Made by a program: the position numbers and the translations under genes
Shown: positions 7,705-16,792 of the stretch, piece by piece
How the letters are laid out: each line of letters opens with the position of its first letter
How positions within the stretch are numbered: position 1 is the first letter of the stretch
Assembly: GCF_011759605.1 (NCBI RefSeq)
Contig: NZ_JAAOYX010000001.1
Location: 806,001 to 870,000 of the forward strand
DNA length: 64,000 bases
Direction: 5' to 3'
Source of the DNA: Luteibacter sp. SG786
GTDB lineage: Bacteria; Pseudomonadota; Gammaproteobacteria; Xanthomonadales; Rhodanobacteraceae
Notes under the pieces: generated by a model
Databases searched by the model: none
Told to the model about the DNA's origin: nothing
The model's input: only the letters and a program-made list of their open reading frames with translations

Positions 7705-8973
7705 ATGTCCGTCCGCCCGCTAGGCATTTCCTCGACCTCGCCTGCCCGCGCGGACCTCGCCCGCCGCTTTCTCCGCATCCGCCATCGCTCCGAGGCACTG
7801 GCGGCGCCGTTGCGGCCTGAGGATACGGTCGTGCAGTCGATGCCGGATGCCAGTCCGACGAAGTGGCACCTGGCCCACACCACCTGGTTCTTCGAGCAGT
7901 TCGTGCTCGGCCGGGATCCGGACTACGTGCCGGCGAATCCCGAATGGCATTTTCTCTTCAACTCCTACTACCAGTCCGTGGGCCCGATGCACGCACGTCC
8001 CCGGCGCGGCATGCTCACGCGCCCCGCGCTGGACGAGGTGCTGTCGTATCGCAGGCGCGTCGACGATGCCGTTGCCGAACGCATCGAGCGCGGCGACGAC
8101 GACGAATTGTCGGTGCTTGTCGAACTTGGGCTGCAGCATGAGCAGCAACACCAGGAGCTTCTGCTCACCGACATCAAACACGCGTTCGCGCAGAATCCGT
8201 TGCAGCCCGTCTATCGGTCAGATGCGATGCGTGCCGTTTCGGTCGCACCGCGCCCGCTCGAATACCTGCCTTTCGACGAAGGCGTGGTGACGATCGGGCA
8301 CGACGGCAACGGTTTCGCCTTCGACAACGAGGGGCCGCGTCATCGCACCTACAGGCAGGCAGGCGCCATCGCCAATCGTCCGGTCACGAACGCGGAGTTC
8401 ATGGCTTTCGTGAACGACGGCGGATATCGGGAGCCGACGCTGTGGCTCTCCGACGGATGGGCCACGGTGCAGAGCGAGGGATGGGAAAGGCCGCTGTACT
8501 GGGACGACGCGCTCGAGACGGAATTCACGCTGCAAGGCCGCTGCGCCATCGATCCGCACGCGCCCGTGTGCCACGTCAGCTATTTCGAGGCCGACGCGTT
8601 CGCTCGCTGGGCCGGTGCGCGCCTGCCCACCGAAGTGGAGTGGGAGACGATGGCGAATGGCATCCCCGTGCAAGGGAACCTTCAGGACAGCGATATGTTC
8701 CAACCCGTTGCTTCCCCATCCGACGGCGGTCTTGCGCAGATGTTCGGCGACGTTTGGGAATGGACGATGAGCCCCTATATCAGTTATCCGGGCTTCCGGC
8801 CCTTGGCCGGCGCGCTGGGTGAGTACAACGGCAAGTTCATGAACGGGCAGTGGGTCCTGCGCGGTGGCTCTTGCGCCACCCCTGCCGACCATATTCGTGC
8901 CACTTACCGAAATTTCTTTCCTCCCCATGCCCGCTGGCAGTTTTCGGGGATACGACTGGGAACCGATCGATGA
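7705..8973 (+). CDS. egtB: Ergothioneine sulfoxide synthase EgtB
   Basis: A 422-residue protein with an N-terminal DinB-like half and a C-terminal formylglycine-generating-enzyme-like half. The iron ligands are visible as HLAHTTWFFEQF (His58) and HEQQH (His145, His149). The C-terminal half has VCHVSYFEADAFARWAGARL and the GDVWEWT motif typical of the fold. By family knowledge it is the non-haem iron enzyme joining cysteine or gamma-glutamylcysteine to trimethylhistidine with oxygen. It overlaps egtD by four bases (ATGA). No egtC, egtA or egtE lies next to it, so the pathway must use enzymes encoded elsewhere for the remaining steps. Confidence 0.93.
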   Translation: MSVRPLGISSTSPARADLARRFLRIRHRSEALAAPLRPEDTVVQSMPDASPTKWHLAHTTWFFEQFVLGRDPDYVPANPEWHFLFNSYYQSVGPMHARPRRGMLTRPALDEVLSYRRRVDDAVAERIERGDDDELSVLVELGLQHEQQHQELLLTDIKHAFAQNPLQPVYRSDAMRAVSVAPRPLEYLPFDEGVVTIGHDGNGFAFDNEGPRHRTYRQAGAIANRPVTNAEFMAFVNDGGYREPTLWLSDGWATVQSEGWERPLYWDDALETEFTLQGRCAIDPHAPVCHVSYFEADAFARWAGARLPTEVEWETMANGIPVQGNLQDSDMFQPVASPSDGGLAQMFGDVWEWTMSPYISYPGFRPLAGALGEYNGKFMNGQWVLRGGSCATPADHIRATYRNFFPPHARWQFSGIRLGTDR

Positions 8974-9953
8974 GCGCTCAACCCAAGGACATCCGCGTAG
9001 ACGACCGTCATCCGGATGTAGAGGACACCCTGGAGGTCGTGCGGCGCGGACTCTCCGCCAAACAGAAAAAACTCCCCTCGCGGCTCTTCTACGATGAGCG
9101 CGGTTCCGCGCTTTTCGAGCGGATCTGCGAGCAGCCGGAGTACTACCTCACGCGCACCGAGATCGCGATCATGCGCGACCATGCCGCGGACATCGCGCAG
9201 GTACTGGGCCCCGACGTGCGCCTGGTGGAATACGGCAGCGGCAGCGGCATCAAGACGCGCATGCTGCTCGAACACCTGCAGACGCCGGTCGCCTACGTGC
9301 CGGTGGAAATATCGCGTAGCGCGCTGATGGAAAGCGTGGCCGGGCTGGCCTCCCGCTTTCCCGACGTGCCCATGCAGCCGGTGTGCGCCGACTTCACCCA
9401 GCCGCTGCGTCTGCCTGTGGCGGCGCGGCCGCCACGTCGCACGATCATCTATTTCCCGGGCTCCACGATCGGCAACTTCGAAGCGAAGGACGCGATCCGC
9501 ATCCTTCGGCAGATGCGAGCGGAGATGAGCGTGGGTGGGGGCGTGCTGATCGGTGTCGACCTCAAGAAGGACCCGGCACAGATCGAAGCTGCCTACAACG
9601 ATGCGGCCGGCGTTACGCGCGAATTCACCTTGAACATGCTCGTGCGCCTGAACAACGAGGTGGGCACCGACTTCGACGTCTCCGCATTCCGTCACCGCGC
9701 ACGTTACAACGCACTGGCAGGGCGTATCGAAACGGATCTCGTGAGCACGAGGCGCCAGGAAGTGCATGTCGGTGGCGACACCTTCGCGTTCCGCGAAGAC
9801 GAACCCATGCACGTGGAATACAGCTGCAAGTATTCGCTCGACGACTTCGCCCAGATGGCGGGAAAGGCGGGCCTTTCGGTGGCACAGGTCTGGACGGACG
9901 ACGAGCAGCGTTTCAGCGTGCAGTACCTGGTCAGAGCAGACCCCGCCGGCTAG
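8970..9953 (+). CDS. egtD: L-histidine N-alpha-methyltransferase EgtD
   Basis: A 327-residue SAM methyltransferase. It shows the EgtD signature LPSRLFYDERGSALFE and PEYYLTRTE near residues 35-65, and the SAM loop VEYGSGSGIKTRMLL near residues 86-100. The protein trimethylates histidine to hercynine, the substrate of EgtB encoded immediately upstream. The ATG at 8970 overlaps the egtB stop, so translation is coupled. The frame continues upstream inside egtB, but the family N-terminus and the overlap support this start. A palindromic repeat follows the stop. Confidence 0.94.
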   Translation: MSAQPKDIRVDDRHPDVEDTLEVVRRGLSAKQKKLPSRLFYDERGSALFERICEQPEYYLTRTEIAIMRDHAADIAQVLGPDVRLVEYGSGSGIKTRMLLEHLQTPVAYVPVEISRSALMESVAGLASRFPDVPMQPVCADFTQPLRLPVAARPPRRTIIYFPGSTIGNFEAKDAIRILRQMRAEMSVGGGVLIGVDLKKDPAQIEAAYNDAAGVTREFTLNMLVRLNNEVGTDFDVSAFRHRARYNALAGRIETDLVSTRRQEVHVGGDTFAFREDEPMHVEYSCKYSLDDFAQMAGKAGLSVAQVWTDDEQRFSVQYLVRADPAG

Positions 9954-9964
9954 AACCCTTTGCC

Positions 9965-10049
9965 TCGCCGACAGGGTCGGCTCCTACCGGGGAAGGAACC
10001 AAGCCGTGGGTTTCCTTCGTAACCTGGTGGGAGCCGACCCTGTCGGCGA
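9965..10049. repeat. Palindromic intergenic repeat between egtD and mfd
   Basis: Arms of 24 bases at 9965-9988 and 10026-10049 (core GCCGACAGGGTCGGCTCC) are reverse complements with one mismatch. Each arm is itself a small palindrome (GCCGACAGGGTCGGC). It lies between two convergent genes and could act as a bidirectional transcription barrier. The GGTGGGAGCC end resembles the end of the 82-bp repeat family, but the inner sequence is different. Confidence 0.75.
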
Positions 10050-10056
10050 TCCATCG

Positions 10057-13000
10057 TCAGCCGGGGCGGGGCGCGCCGAGCGCAACCAGCAGATCCTGCG
10101 CCGCACGGATGCGCTCGGTCGAACCGGGCAATTCCATCAGCACGCGAAGCTTGTCCTGCCCGTCCATCTTGTAGATCCGCGGCTGCTGCTGGATCAGCTT
10201 GATCAAGGCCATCGGATCGATATCGGGCTTCTCGCGGAAGGTGACGCGCCCCCCATTCGGGCCGAAGTCGAGCTTGCGCACACCCAGCGGCGTGGCCATC
10301 AGTTTCAGTTGCGCGACGGCGAAAAGGCATTTCGTCTGATCGGGCAGCAGTCCGAAACGGTCGATCATCTCCACCTGCAGTTCGCGAAGGCCGTCCTCGT
10401 TGCGCGCGCTGGCGATGCGCTTGTACAGCGTGAGACGCGTATGCACGTCGGGCAGGTAGTCCTCCGGAATGAGGGCCGGCAAATGCAGCTCTACTTCCGT
10501 TTCGTGTTCGGAGGTAAGGTCGAAATCGGGCACCTTCCCAGACTTCAGCGCGCGAACCGCGCGGTCGAGCAATTCCGTGTACAGCCCGAAACCGATTTCC
10601 TGGATCTGGCCCGACTGTTCCTCGCCCAGCATCTCACCGGCGCCGCGAATTTCGAGATCGTGCGTGGCCAGGGTGAAGCCGGCGCCCAGTTCTTCCAGTG
10701 ACGCGAGAGCCTCCAGCCGCTTTTCCGCGTCGGCGGTCATGGCTTTCCGGTCCGGCACGATCAGGTAGGCGTATGCGCGGTGATGAGAGCGGCCCACGCG
10801 CCCGCGCAGTTGGTGCAGCTGGGCGAGACCGAACCGGTCCGCGCGATTGACGACGATCGTGTTGGCGGTGGGAATGTCGATGCCGGATTCGATGATCGTG
10901 GTGGAAACGAGCACGTTGAAGCGTTGGCGATGGAAGTCGGCCATCACTTCCTCGAGTTCACGCTCGGGCATCTGCCCATGCGCCACGCGAATGCGCGCCT
11001 CAGGCACCAGTTCGCCCAGTTCGCGCGCGGTGCGGTCGATCGATTGCACTTCGTTGTGGAGGAAATAGACCTGGCCGCCGCGCGCCAGCTCGCGCTGGAT
11101 CGCCTCGCGGATCAACGCGGGCTGGTAGGTCGAGATCAACGTGCGCACGGCCGTGCGGTGCGCGGGCGGAGTAGCGATGATGGACAGGTCGCGCAGTCCG
11201 CTCATGGCCATGTTCAGCGTGCGCGGGATAGGTGTGGCGGTAAGGGTCAGCAGATCCACCTCCGCCCGCAGCTTTTTCAGCTGCTCCTTCTGGCGCACGC
11301 CGAAACGCTGTTCTTCGTCGACGATGACGAGCCCGAGGTTCTTGAAGCGGATGTCCGCCTGCAGCAGCTTGTGCGTGCCCACCATCACGTCGATCTGGCC
11401 TTCGGCCAGGCGTTCCAGGGCTGCGTCCACTTCCTTCTTCGACTTGAAGCGCGACAGTACCTCGACCCGCACCGGCCAGTCGGCGAAGCGATCGGCGAAA
11501 TTGCGATAGTGCTGCTGCGCGAGCAGGGTGGTGGGCACGAGGACGGCCACCTGTTTTCCAGCCGTTGCGGCGGCGAACGCCGCGCGCAGCGCCACTTCCG
11601 TCTTGCCGAAGCCAACGTCGCCGCAGACCACGCGATCCATGGCGCGCGGCGCGGCGAGATCGACGATCACCGCGTCGATCGCCGCCTGCTGATCGGGTGT
11701 TTCCTCGAAGGGGAACGTGGCCGCGAATTCCTCGATCATCTGGCGGTCGACCGGCAAGGCTTCGCCCTGGCGGGCTTCACGCTGCGCGTAGATCGCCAGC
11801 AGCTCCGCCGCGACGTCGCGCACTTTCTCCGCGGCCTTCTTGCGCGCGCGTTCCCAGGCGTCGCCGCCGAGCGAATGCAGGGGCGCCAGCTCGGGCGCGG
11901 TGCCCGTGTAACGGCTGACAAGGCCGAGCTGGGCCACGGGCACGTAGAGCTTGTCGCCCTTTGCGTATTCGATGGTAAGGAACTCGCCGGGCATGTCGCC
12001 GACGTCGAGCGAGACGAGGCCCTGGTAACGGCCCACGCCGTGATCGATATGCACGATGGGCGAGCCGATCGACAGCTCCGTGAGGTCCTTGATGATGCTT
12101 TCCGGATCGCGCGCGGCGCCGGCGCGGCGCTTGCGATCCGTGCGCACGCGTTCGCCGAACAGTTCGCGTTCGGTGAGCACGGTGAGCGCAGGCTCCTTCA
12201 GCGCGAAGCCTTGTTCCAGCGACGCGGCCGTTATCGCCAGCGGTTCGCCACGGGCGAGGAAGTCCTTCCAGCCATCCACGTTCGCCGGTTTGAGGCCGGC
12301 GCCGGCAAGCTGTTCGATCAATGCTTCGCGACGGCCAGCGGAATCGGCGGCGACCAGCACACGGCCCGGATAGTTCTTCAGGAAGTGCCGCAGTGCGGTG
12401 CCGGGTTCCTCGCCCTTGCGGTTAAGGGGTACCTCCGGCGCGGGCAGGGTCCCGAGGTCCACGGCGTGCTCGTGGTCTTTTCCAACGACATCGACCCGGA
12501 CCTGACGGTTGAGGCGCTCGCGCAGTTGTTCCGGCGGCAGGTAGATCTCCGCCGGCGGGAGCACGGGGCGTTCGATGTCGTGCGCGCGCTGTTCGTAGCG
12601 CTCGCCAACCTGCGTCCAGAACTGCTCGGAGGACTCCAGCGCGCCCTCGCCGAGCACGAACAGCGCGTCGCCGGCGATGTAATCGAACAGGGTTTCCGTG
12701 GTCTTGAAGAACAGCGGCAGGTAGTACTCGATGCCGCCGGGCGTGACGCCTTCCTTCATGTCCTGGTACAGCGGGCAGCGCCGGATGTCGATGGGGAAGC
12801 GTTCGCGCAGGTTTGTCCGGAAATCCTTGGCGGCTTCCTCGGTTACCGGGAATTCGCGGGCGGGAAGGAGATCCACACCTTCGACCTGGTGCTGGGAACG
12901 CTGTGTCTCGGTGTCGAATGTGCGGATCGACTCGATTTCGTCATCGAACAGTTCCACCCGGTAGGGCTCGCTGGCGCCCATCGCGTAGATGTCGATCAGC

Positions 13001-13506
13001 GCGCCACGCACGGCGAAGTCGCCGGGCTCGCTTACCTGGGGCACGTTGCGGTAGCCGGCGGCCTCGAGGCGACGCTGTTCCGCGGCGAGGTCGAGCTTCT
13101 GGCCCTTGCGCAGCACCAGGCCGGAGCCCGTGACGTGGGTGCGCGGCGCGATCCGCTGCATGAGCGTGGCCACGGGCACGACCAGCACGCCGCGCCGGGT
13201 CGACGGAAGGCGGTACAGGGTGGCGATGCGTTGCGAGACAACCTCGGGGTGCGGACTGAAGACGTCGTACGGCAGGGTTTCCCAATCCGGGAAATGCAGC
13301 ACGGCGAGATCGCCGGCGAACACGGCCAGTTCGCTTTCCAGGTTGTCCGCACTGCGGGTGTCGCGCACCACCACCACGAGCAGGCCCGCGTGGGCGCGCG
13401 CGGCCTCGGCTACCTCCAGCGCCCAGGACGAACCGTGCGGAGCGGTCCAGTAACGGCGGGTCTTGGCGTTGACGGGAAGCGGCGGGCTGGGAAGCGTGGC
13501 GGGCAT
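10057..13506 (-). CDS. mfd: Transcription-repair coupling factor Mfd
   Basis: A 1149-residue protein, almost exactly the length of E. coli Mfd (1148). The N-terminal UvrB-like module is present (HFPDWETLPYDVFSPHPE), then the RNA polymerase-interacting domain, then a RecG-like translocase with Walker A GDVGFGKTEVA, the DEEQ box VDEEQRFGV, motif III TATPIPRTLNM and motif VI HQLRGRVGRS. It removes stalled RNA polymerase and recruits UvrA to the lesion. An upstream in-frame TTG at 13533 is possible, but the ATG at 13506 matches the usual length better. The gene is convergent with egtD. Confidence 0.96.
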   Translation of the reverse strand: MPATLPSPPLPVNAKTRRYWTAPHGSSWALEVAEAARAHAGLLVVVVRDTRSADNLESELAVFAGDLAVLHFPDWETLPYDVFSPHPEVVSQRIATLYRLPSTRRGVLVVPVATLMQRIAPRTHVTGSGLVLRKGQKLDLAAEQRRLEAAGYRNVPQVSEPGDFAVRGALIDIYAMGASEPYRVELFDDEIESIRTFDTETQRSQHQVEGVDLLPAREFPVTEEAAKDFRTNLRERFPIDIRRCPLYQDMKEGVTPGGIEYYLPLFFKTTETLFDYIAGDALFVLGEGALESSEQFWTQVGERYEQRAHDIERPVLPPAEIYLPPEQLRERLNRQVRVDVVGKDHEHAVDLGTLPAPEVPLNRKGEEPGTALRHFLKNYPGRVLVAADSAGRREALIEQLAGAGLKPANVDGWKDFLARGEPLAITAASLEQGFALKEPALTVLTERELFGERVRTDRKRRAGAARDPESIIKDLTELSIGSPIVHIDHGVGRYQGLVSLDVGDMPGEFLTIEYAKGDKLYVPVAQLGLVSRYTGTAPELAPLHSLGGDAWERARKKAAEKVRDVAAELLAIYAQREARQGEALPVDRQMIEEFAATFPFEETPDQQAAIDAVIVDLAAPRAMDRVVCGDVGFGKTEVALRAAFAAATAGKQVAVLVPTTLLAQQHYRNFADRFADWPVRVEVLSRFKSKKEVDAALERLAEGQIDVMVGTHKLLQADIRFKNLGLVIVDEEQRFGVRQKEQLKKLRAEVDLLTLTATPIPRTLNMAMSGLRDLSIIATPPAHRTAVRTLISTYQPALIREAIQRELARGGQVYFLHNEVQSIDRTARELGELVPEARIRVAHGQMPERELEEVMADFHRQRFNVLVSTTIIESGIDIPTANTIVVNRADRFGLAQLHQLRGRVGRSHHRAYAYLIVPDRKAMTADAEKRLEALASLEELGAGFTLATHDLEIRGAGEMLGEEQSGQIQEIGFGLYTELLDRAVRALKSGKVPDFDLTSEHETEVELHLPALIPEDYLPDVHTRLTLYKRIASARNEDGLRELQVEMIDRFGLLPDQTKCLFAVAQLKLMATPLGVRKLDFGPNGGRVTFREKPDIDPMALIKLIQQQPRIYKMDGQDKLRVLMELPGSTERIRAAQDLLVALGAPRPG

Positions 13507-13575
13507 GGAATCGGGCTTGGGCCTTGCGGACAAGCGTTCGATTGTACTACCGCCTTGGGGTTGTCACGGCGTGAA

Positions 13576-14484
13576 TCAGTCGGCGTGGTCGGGCTCGAAG
13601 AAGCTCCAGCGCACGTCCTTGAACTCGGCCCTGAAGTCGGCCTCGACGATATTGATGGCTTCCACCATGGCCCGGGCGGTAGGTGTCTGCGCCATCCGCG
13701 CCTTGATGGCCACCATCACGTCCGTACCCATCTGCAGGGTGAGCAGGTTGTAGACATGGTCGATCTCCGGACGCGCTTCCAGGAAAGCGACCATCGCGGC
13801 ACGTTGCTTGGGTTCCACGCCCTGGCCGATCAGCAGGGCCTTCACCTCGCGGGCGACGGCCACGGCAACCAGGATCAGCAGCACGCCAATGGCGATGGTG
13901 CCGAGGGCGTCGAAGATCAGGTTGCCGGTGAGCATGGTGAGCAGCACGGCGATCAACGCAAGGCAAAGGCCCACAAGGGCAGCCAGGTCTTCGCCGAAGA
14001 TCACCAGCAGTTCGCTCGCGCGGGTTTCCCGGAACCACTGCCACAACGGCCGTCCCTCGCGGGCCTTGTTCACTTCCTGCATGCAGCCATGCATGGAAAC
14101 GCCTTCGGTGACGATGGAAAACGCCAGGACGCCCACGGCGAGCCACGGCCAGCGCAGCGGTTCCGGATCGGTCAGCTTGTGGATGCCTTCGTACACGGAA
14201 AACATGCCGCCGACGCTGAAAAGGAGGATCGCCACGAGGAACGACCAGAAATACAGCGCGCGCCCCCAGCCCAGCGGATACTCCGGTGACGGAGGCCGCT
14301 TGGCCTGGCGCAGGCCGAGGAGCAGGAGGCCCTGGTTGCCGCAATCGGCGAGCGAATGCACGGCTTCCGCCAGCATCGCGCCCGAACCGGTGAAGATCGC
14401 CGCCACGAGCTTGGCGATGAAAATGGCGAAATTGGCTCCGAGCGCGAGGAAGATCGCGCGCTTCGAATCGGCATGTCCCGACAT
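13576..14484 (-). CDS. Cation diffusion facilitator family transporter
   Basis: A 302-residue inner membrane protein with about six membrane segments. Metal-site motifs are HSLAD (His43, Asp47) in the second helix and FGEDLAALVG in a later helix. The combination HxxxD plus ED is typical of the CDF branch related to SLC30A9. The C-terminal cytoplasmic domain has the ferredoxin-like pattern (EIDHVYNLLTLQMGTDVMVA). The family exports Zn2+, Co2+, Fe2+ or Mn2+ by proton exchange; which metal cannot be decided here. It stands alone between mfd and slp with no metal-responsive regulator beside it. Confidence 0.88.
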   Translation of the reverse strand: MSGHADSKRAIFLALGANFAIFIAKLVAAIFTGSGAMLAEAVHSLADCGNQGLLLLGLRQAKRPPSPEYPLGWGRALYFWSFLVAILLFSVGGMFSVYEGIHKLTDPEPLRWPWLAVGVLAFSIVTEGVSMHGCMQEVNKAREGRPLWQWFRETRASELLVIFGEDLAALVGLCLALIAVLLTMLTGNLIFDALGTIAIGVLLILVAVAVAREVKALLIGQGVEPKQRAAMVAFLEARPEIDHVYNLLTLQMGTDVMVAIKARMAQTPTARAMVEAINIVEADFRAEFKDVRWSFFEPDHAD

Positions 14485-14523
14485 GTGGTCCCCGTTCCTT
14501 GCTTATCGCAAGATCTTACCAAA

Positions 14524-14544
14524 GCGGCGCCGCAAGGGCGCCGC
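14524..14544 (-). terminator. Probable intrinsic terminator of the slp gene
   Basis: An 8-bp GC-only stem GCGGCGCC / GGCGCCGC with a five-base loop, 12 bases after the minus-strand stop of the Slp gene. On the minus strand only three thymines follow, so efficiency is uncertain. Confidence 0.5.
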
Positions 14545-14555
14545 GGGGGGAGGAA

Positions 14556-15059
14556 TCAGCGGATGACGCCGACGCCCACTCCAAAGCTCACGTTCGGATG
14601 GCCGCCGGACAGTTCCTTGGCCGTCCACACATGGGACTGGTTCACCGATACGAGAGGGAAGGTGTATTGCGCCTGGCCGACATTGCCCGTGCGCGTGCCA
14701 TTGAGGCGCCCGGAGATGGTCACCAGCCCCCCTGAGGGATAGTCGAGGCTTTCGACGTATCCGGGCATGGCGGCGATGAAGCGGCCGTTGCCCGTGTCGT
14801 TGGCCTGGGGCCGTTGCGAGCCGTCCAGGGGATAGGCCAGCACTTCGATCTCGCTGTGGTCGGCGAAGTTGCGAACGTTGACGATGCGCCCGCCCCAGAT
14901 CACGTCGGCGCTGCCGTAGCGTTCGGGTTCGCGCGCCACCTGGCTCGGCGGCACGGCGACGTTGTTCGGGGTGGGCTTGTAGATCGGGGCCGGCGCGCAG
15001 GCCGAGAGGGCCAGCACGAGCAGGGAAACAGGCAGGGCGATTCGGACGGTGGGACGCAT
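14556..15059 (-). CDS. Slp family outer membrane lipoprotein
   Basis: A 167-residue lipoprotein. The lipobox LSAC (cysteine near residue 22) follows a hydrophobic signal (LPVSLLVLALSAC). The mature protein has the Slp family pattern: an N-terminal VPPSQV segment, GSADVIWGGRIVNVRNFADHSEIEVLAYPL, then DYPSGGLVTISG. Slp proteins are starvation or stationary-phase outer membrane lipoproteins of unclear molecular function. There is an open frame upstream of the ATG at 15059, but the signal sequence fixes the start. A GC-rich hairpin after the stop may terminate transcription. Confidence 0.88.
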   Translation of the reverse strand: MRPTVRIALPVSLLVLALSACAPAPIYKPTPNNVAVPPSQVAREPERYGSADVIWGGRIVNVRNFADHSEIEVLAYPLDGSQRPQANDTGNGRFIAAMPGYVESLDYPSGGLVTISGRLNGTRTGNVGQAQYTFPLVSVNQSHVWTAKELSGGHPNVSFGVGVGVIR

Positions 15060-15088
15060 GGGTCGGCTCCTTCGCAGGTAGTCCAACT

Positions 15089-15991
15089 TTAGCGCCGCCG
15101 GGGTGAACGTTGGGCGGAAGGTATGGCCGGCGACGGCGCCTCGTTGGCCTCGTCGTTCACCAACCAGCTGAGACGGTATTCCGATTCGCCCGCGGTCCCC
15201 AGAAGGCGAGGCAACATGCGCAGCGAATCGCGCAGGGTTTCATCGAGCTTCCACGGTGCGTTGACGATCACCATGCCGCTGCCGTTGAGGCGCAGCGGGG
15301 AATCGTCCGGCCGCAGGAGCAGCTCGGCCACCAGCACGCGCTTCGCCCCGCATCGGGTCAGCCAGCGATGGAACGGCTGCACGTGGCTGCGCAGCTTGAT
15401 CGGATACCACACGGCGTACATGCCGGTCGGCCACTTTTCCATGGTGGCCTTGAGGGCCTTCTCGATCAGCCGGAACTCCGCGTCCTGCGCCTCGAACGGC
15501 GGGTCGAGCAACACGAGGCCGCGTTTTTCCTTCGGCGGCAACAGGCCCTTCATGGCCTCGTACCCGTCGCGCTGGTGCACGTGCACGCGGCGATCGTGGT
15601 GGAACACCTGGCGCAGCGCGGCGGCTTCTTCCGGATGCAGTTCGCAGAGCTGGGCGCTGTCGCCCTCGCGCATGAGGTGGGCGGCGAACCAGGGCGAGCC
15701 CGGGTAGTAGCGCATGTCGTCCCCGTCATTGCAGGCGCGGACGGTTTCGAGCCACTTCCACAGCAGTGGCGGCAGGCCGGTGGCCGTGCGCAGCACGCCG
15801 AAGCCTTCGTCGGCTTCGCCGGTCTTGCGGGCTTCGACGCTGCGCAGGTCGTAGCGACCACGGCCGGCATGCGTTTCAACGTAGCAGAAGGGCGTGGCCT
15901 TCTGCTTGAGCGCGTCGAGCAAGGCCACGAGCACCATGTGTTTGAGGACGTCGGCGAAGTTGCCGGCGTGGTAGGCGTGGCGATAGTTCAT
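15089..15991 (-). CDS. rlmJ: 23S rRNA (adenine2030-N6)-methyltransferase RlmJ
   Basis: A 300-residue protein with the RlmJ N-terminus MNYRHAYHAGNFADVLKH, the SAM-site segment YVETHAGRGRYDL near residues 37-49 and the catalytic DPPF tetrad at residues 163-166. The family methylates A2030 of 23S rRNA. An extra in-frame ATG exists at 16039, but the conserved MNYRHAYHAGN start at 15991 is where the family begins. The C-terminal 20 residues (Pro/Ser/Arg-rich) extend past the conserved domain. It is the second 23S rRNA methyltransferase gene in the window besides rlmKL. Confidence 0.94.
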   Translation of the reverse strand: MNYRHAYHAGNFADVLKHMVLVALLDALKQKATPFCYVETHAGRGRYDLRSVEARKTGEADEGFGVLRTATGLPPLLWKWLETVRACNDGDDMRYYPGSPWFAAHLMREGDSAQLCELHPEEAAALRQVFHHDRRVHVHQRDGYEAMKGLLPPKEKRGLVLLDPPFEAQDAEFRLIEKALKATMEKWPTGMYAVWYPIKLRSHVQPFHRWLTRCGAKRVLVAELLLRPDDSPLRLNGSGMVIVNAPWKLDETLRDSLRMLPRLLGTAGESEYRLSWLVNDEANEAPSPAIPSAQRSPRRR

Positions 15992-16058
15992 CGAGGGATT
16001 ATAGGCGGTCCTCTCGCGGACAGGGTCCGCGAGGGGCATCGAGCGGCGATTCCGCGGA

Positions 16059-16676
16059 TCAGTAACCGAAAGTGACGCGCTTCTTCGGCGCGTCGCCCTT
16101 CTCGACCCGATCCAGCACGCCGATGGCGAAATCGGCCGTGGAGATGAAGCTTTCGCCGTTCGCGTCCTTCAGTACCTGGTCGCCGCCGACGCGGAACACG
16201 CCCTTGCGCTCGCCGGGGGCGATCAGCTTCGAAGGGCTGGCGTAGGTCCAGTCGACGTTCGCCTTGCTGGCGCGAAACGCCTCGTAGGCTGCGATCTGGC
16301 CTTGGGCGATGCCTTTCCATGCCTCGGGGAAGGTCGGGTCGTCGATGACCCGCACGCCTGGTGCGGTTTCCAGGCCACCCGCACCGCCGACCCAGACGAA
16401 GCGGCGCACGCCGGCCGAATCGAGGGCGGCCAGCAGGGCCTGCGCCTGCGAACGCGTATCGCCGCTGAGGCTGGCGATGGCGGCGTCGGCACCGGCCAGT
16501 GCGGAGGCCAGCGACGCCGGTTCGTTCACATCGCCCTTCGCGACGTGCAGGTGGTCACGGGCGGCGATGCGGGAGGGATCGCGGACCACCGCGGTCACGT
16601 CGTGACCGCGGGAAAGGGCCTCGTCGAGGATGACCTGGCCGATGTTGCCGGTGGCGCCGAAGAGCACGATCTTCAT
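16059..16676 (-). CDS. NAD(P)H-binding atypical SDR protein (YwnB-like)
   Basis: A 205-residue protein with the NADP-binding loop GATGNIG at residues 7-13, followed by VTAVVRDPSR for cofactor phosphate recognition and VWVGGAGGLE in place of the classical active-site serine strand. There is no YxxxK motif, which is typical of atypical SDR proteins of the NmrA/BVR-B type. Such proteins act as oxidoreductases or redox sensors; the substrate is unknown. The gene diverges from a LysR regulator with a perfect palindrome in between, so it is very likely the target of that regulator. The ATG at 16676 begins the first Rossmann strand. Confidence 0.85.
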   Translation of the reverse strand: MKIVLFGATGNIGQVILDEALSRGHDVTAVVRDPSRIAARDHLHVAKGDVNEPASLASALAGADAAIASLSGDTRSQAQALLAALDSAGVRRFVWVGGAGGLETAPGVRVIDDPTFPEAWKGIAQGQIAAYEAFRASKANVDWTYASPSKLIAPGERKGVFRVGGDQVLKDANGESFISTADFAIGVLDRVEKGDAPKKRVTFGY

Positions 16677-16760
16677 GTCGGATGTCCTTGGATGGGAAGC
16701 GATGGAGAACAGCATGGACTCCGCGCCGTTCCGGAAAAACGCCCTTTTGGGCGATTCATC

Positions 16761-16777
16761 GTAAAGTGAGGCTTTAC
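16761..16777. promoter_or_regulatory. Candidate LysR operator
   Basis: A perfect inverted repeat GTAAAG-TGAGG-CTTTAC in the intergenic region between the SDR gene and the divergent lysR gene. It contains the T-N11-A pattern (TAAAG...CTTTA) of LysR-type sites and lies 16 bases before the lysR start, where autoregulation would be expected. Confidence 0.6.
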
Positions 16778-16792
16778 AATCGAGTGGCGCCG

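Noticed and set aside
10780-14289. A 1169-codon open frame on the plus strand opposite mfd and the CDF gene
   Set aside because: It is antisense to two well-recognised genes, spans their boundary and has no recognisable protein pattern. In such GC-rich DNA long antisense frames arise from codon bias.
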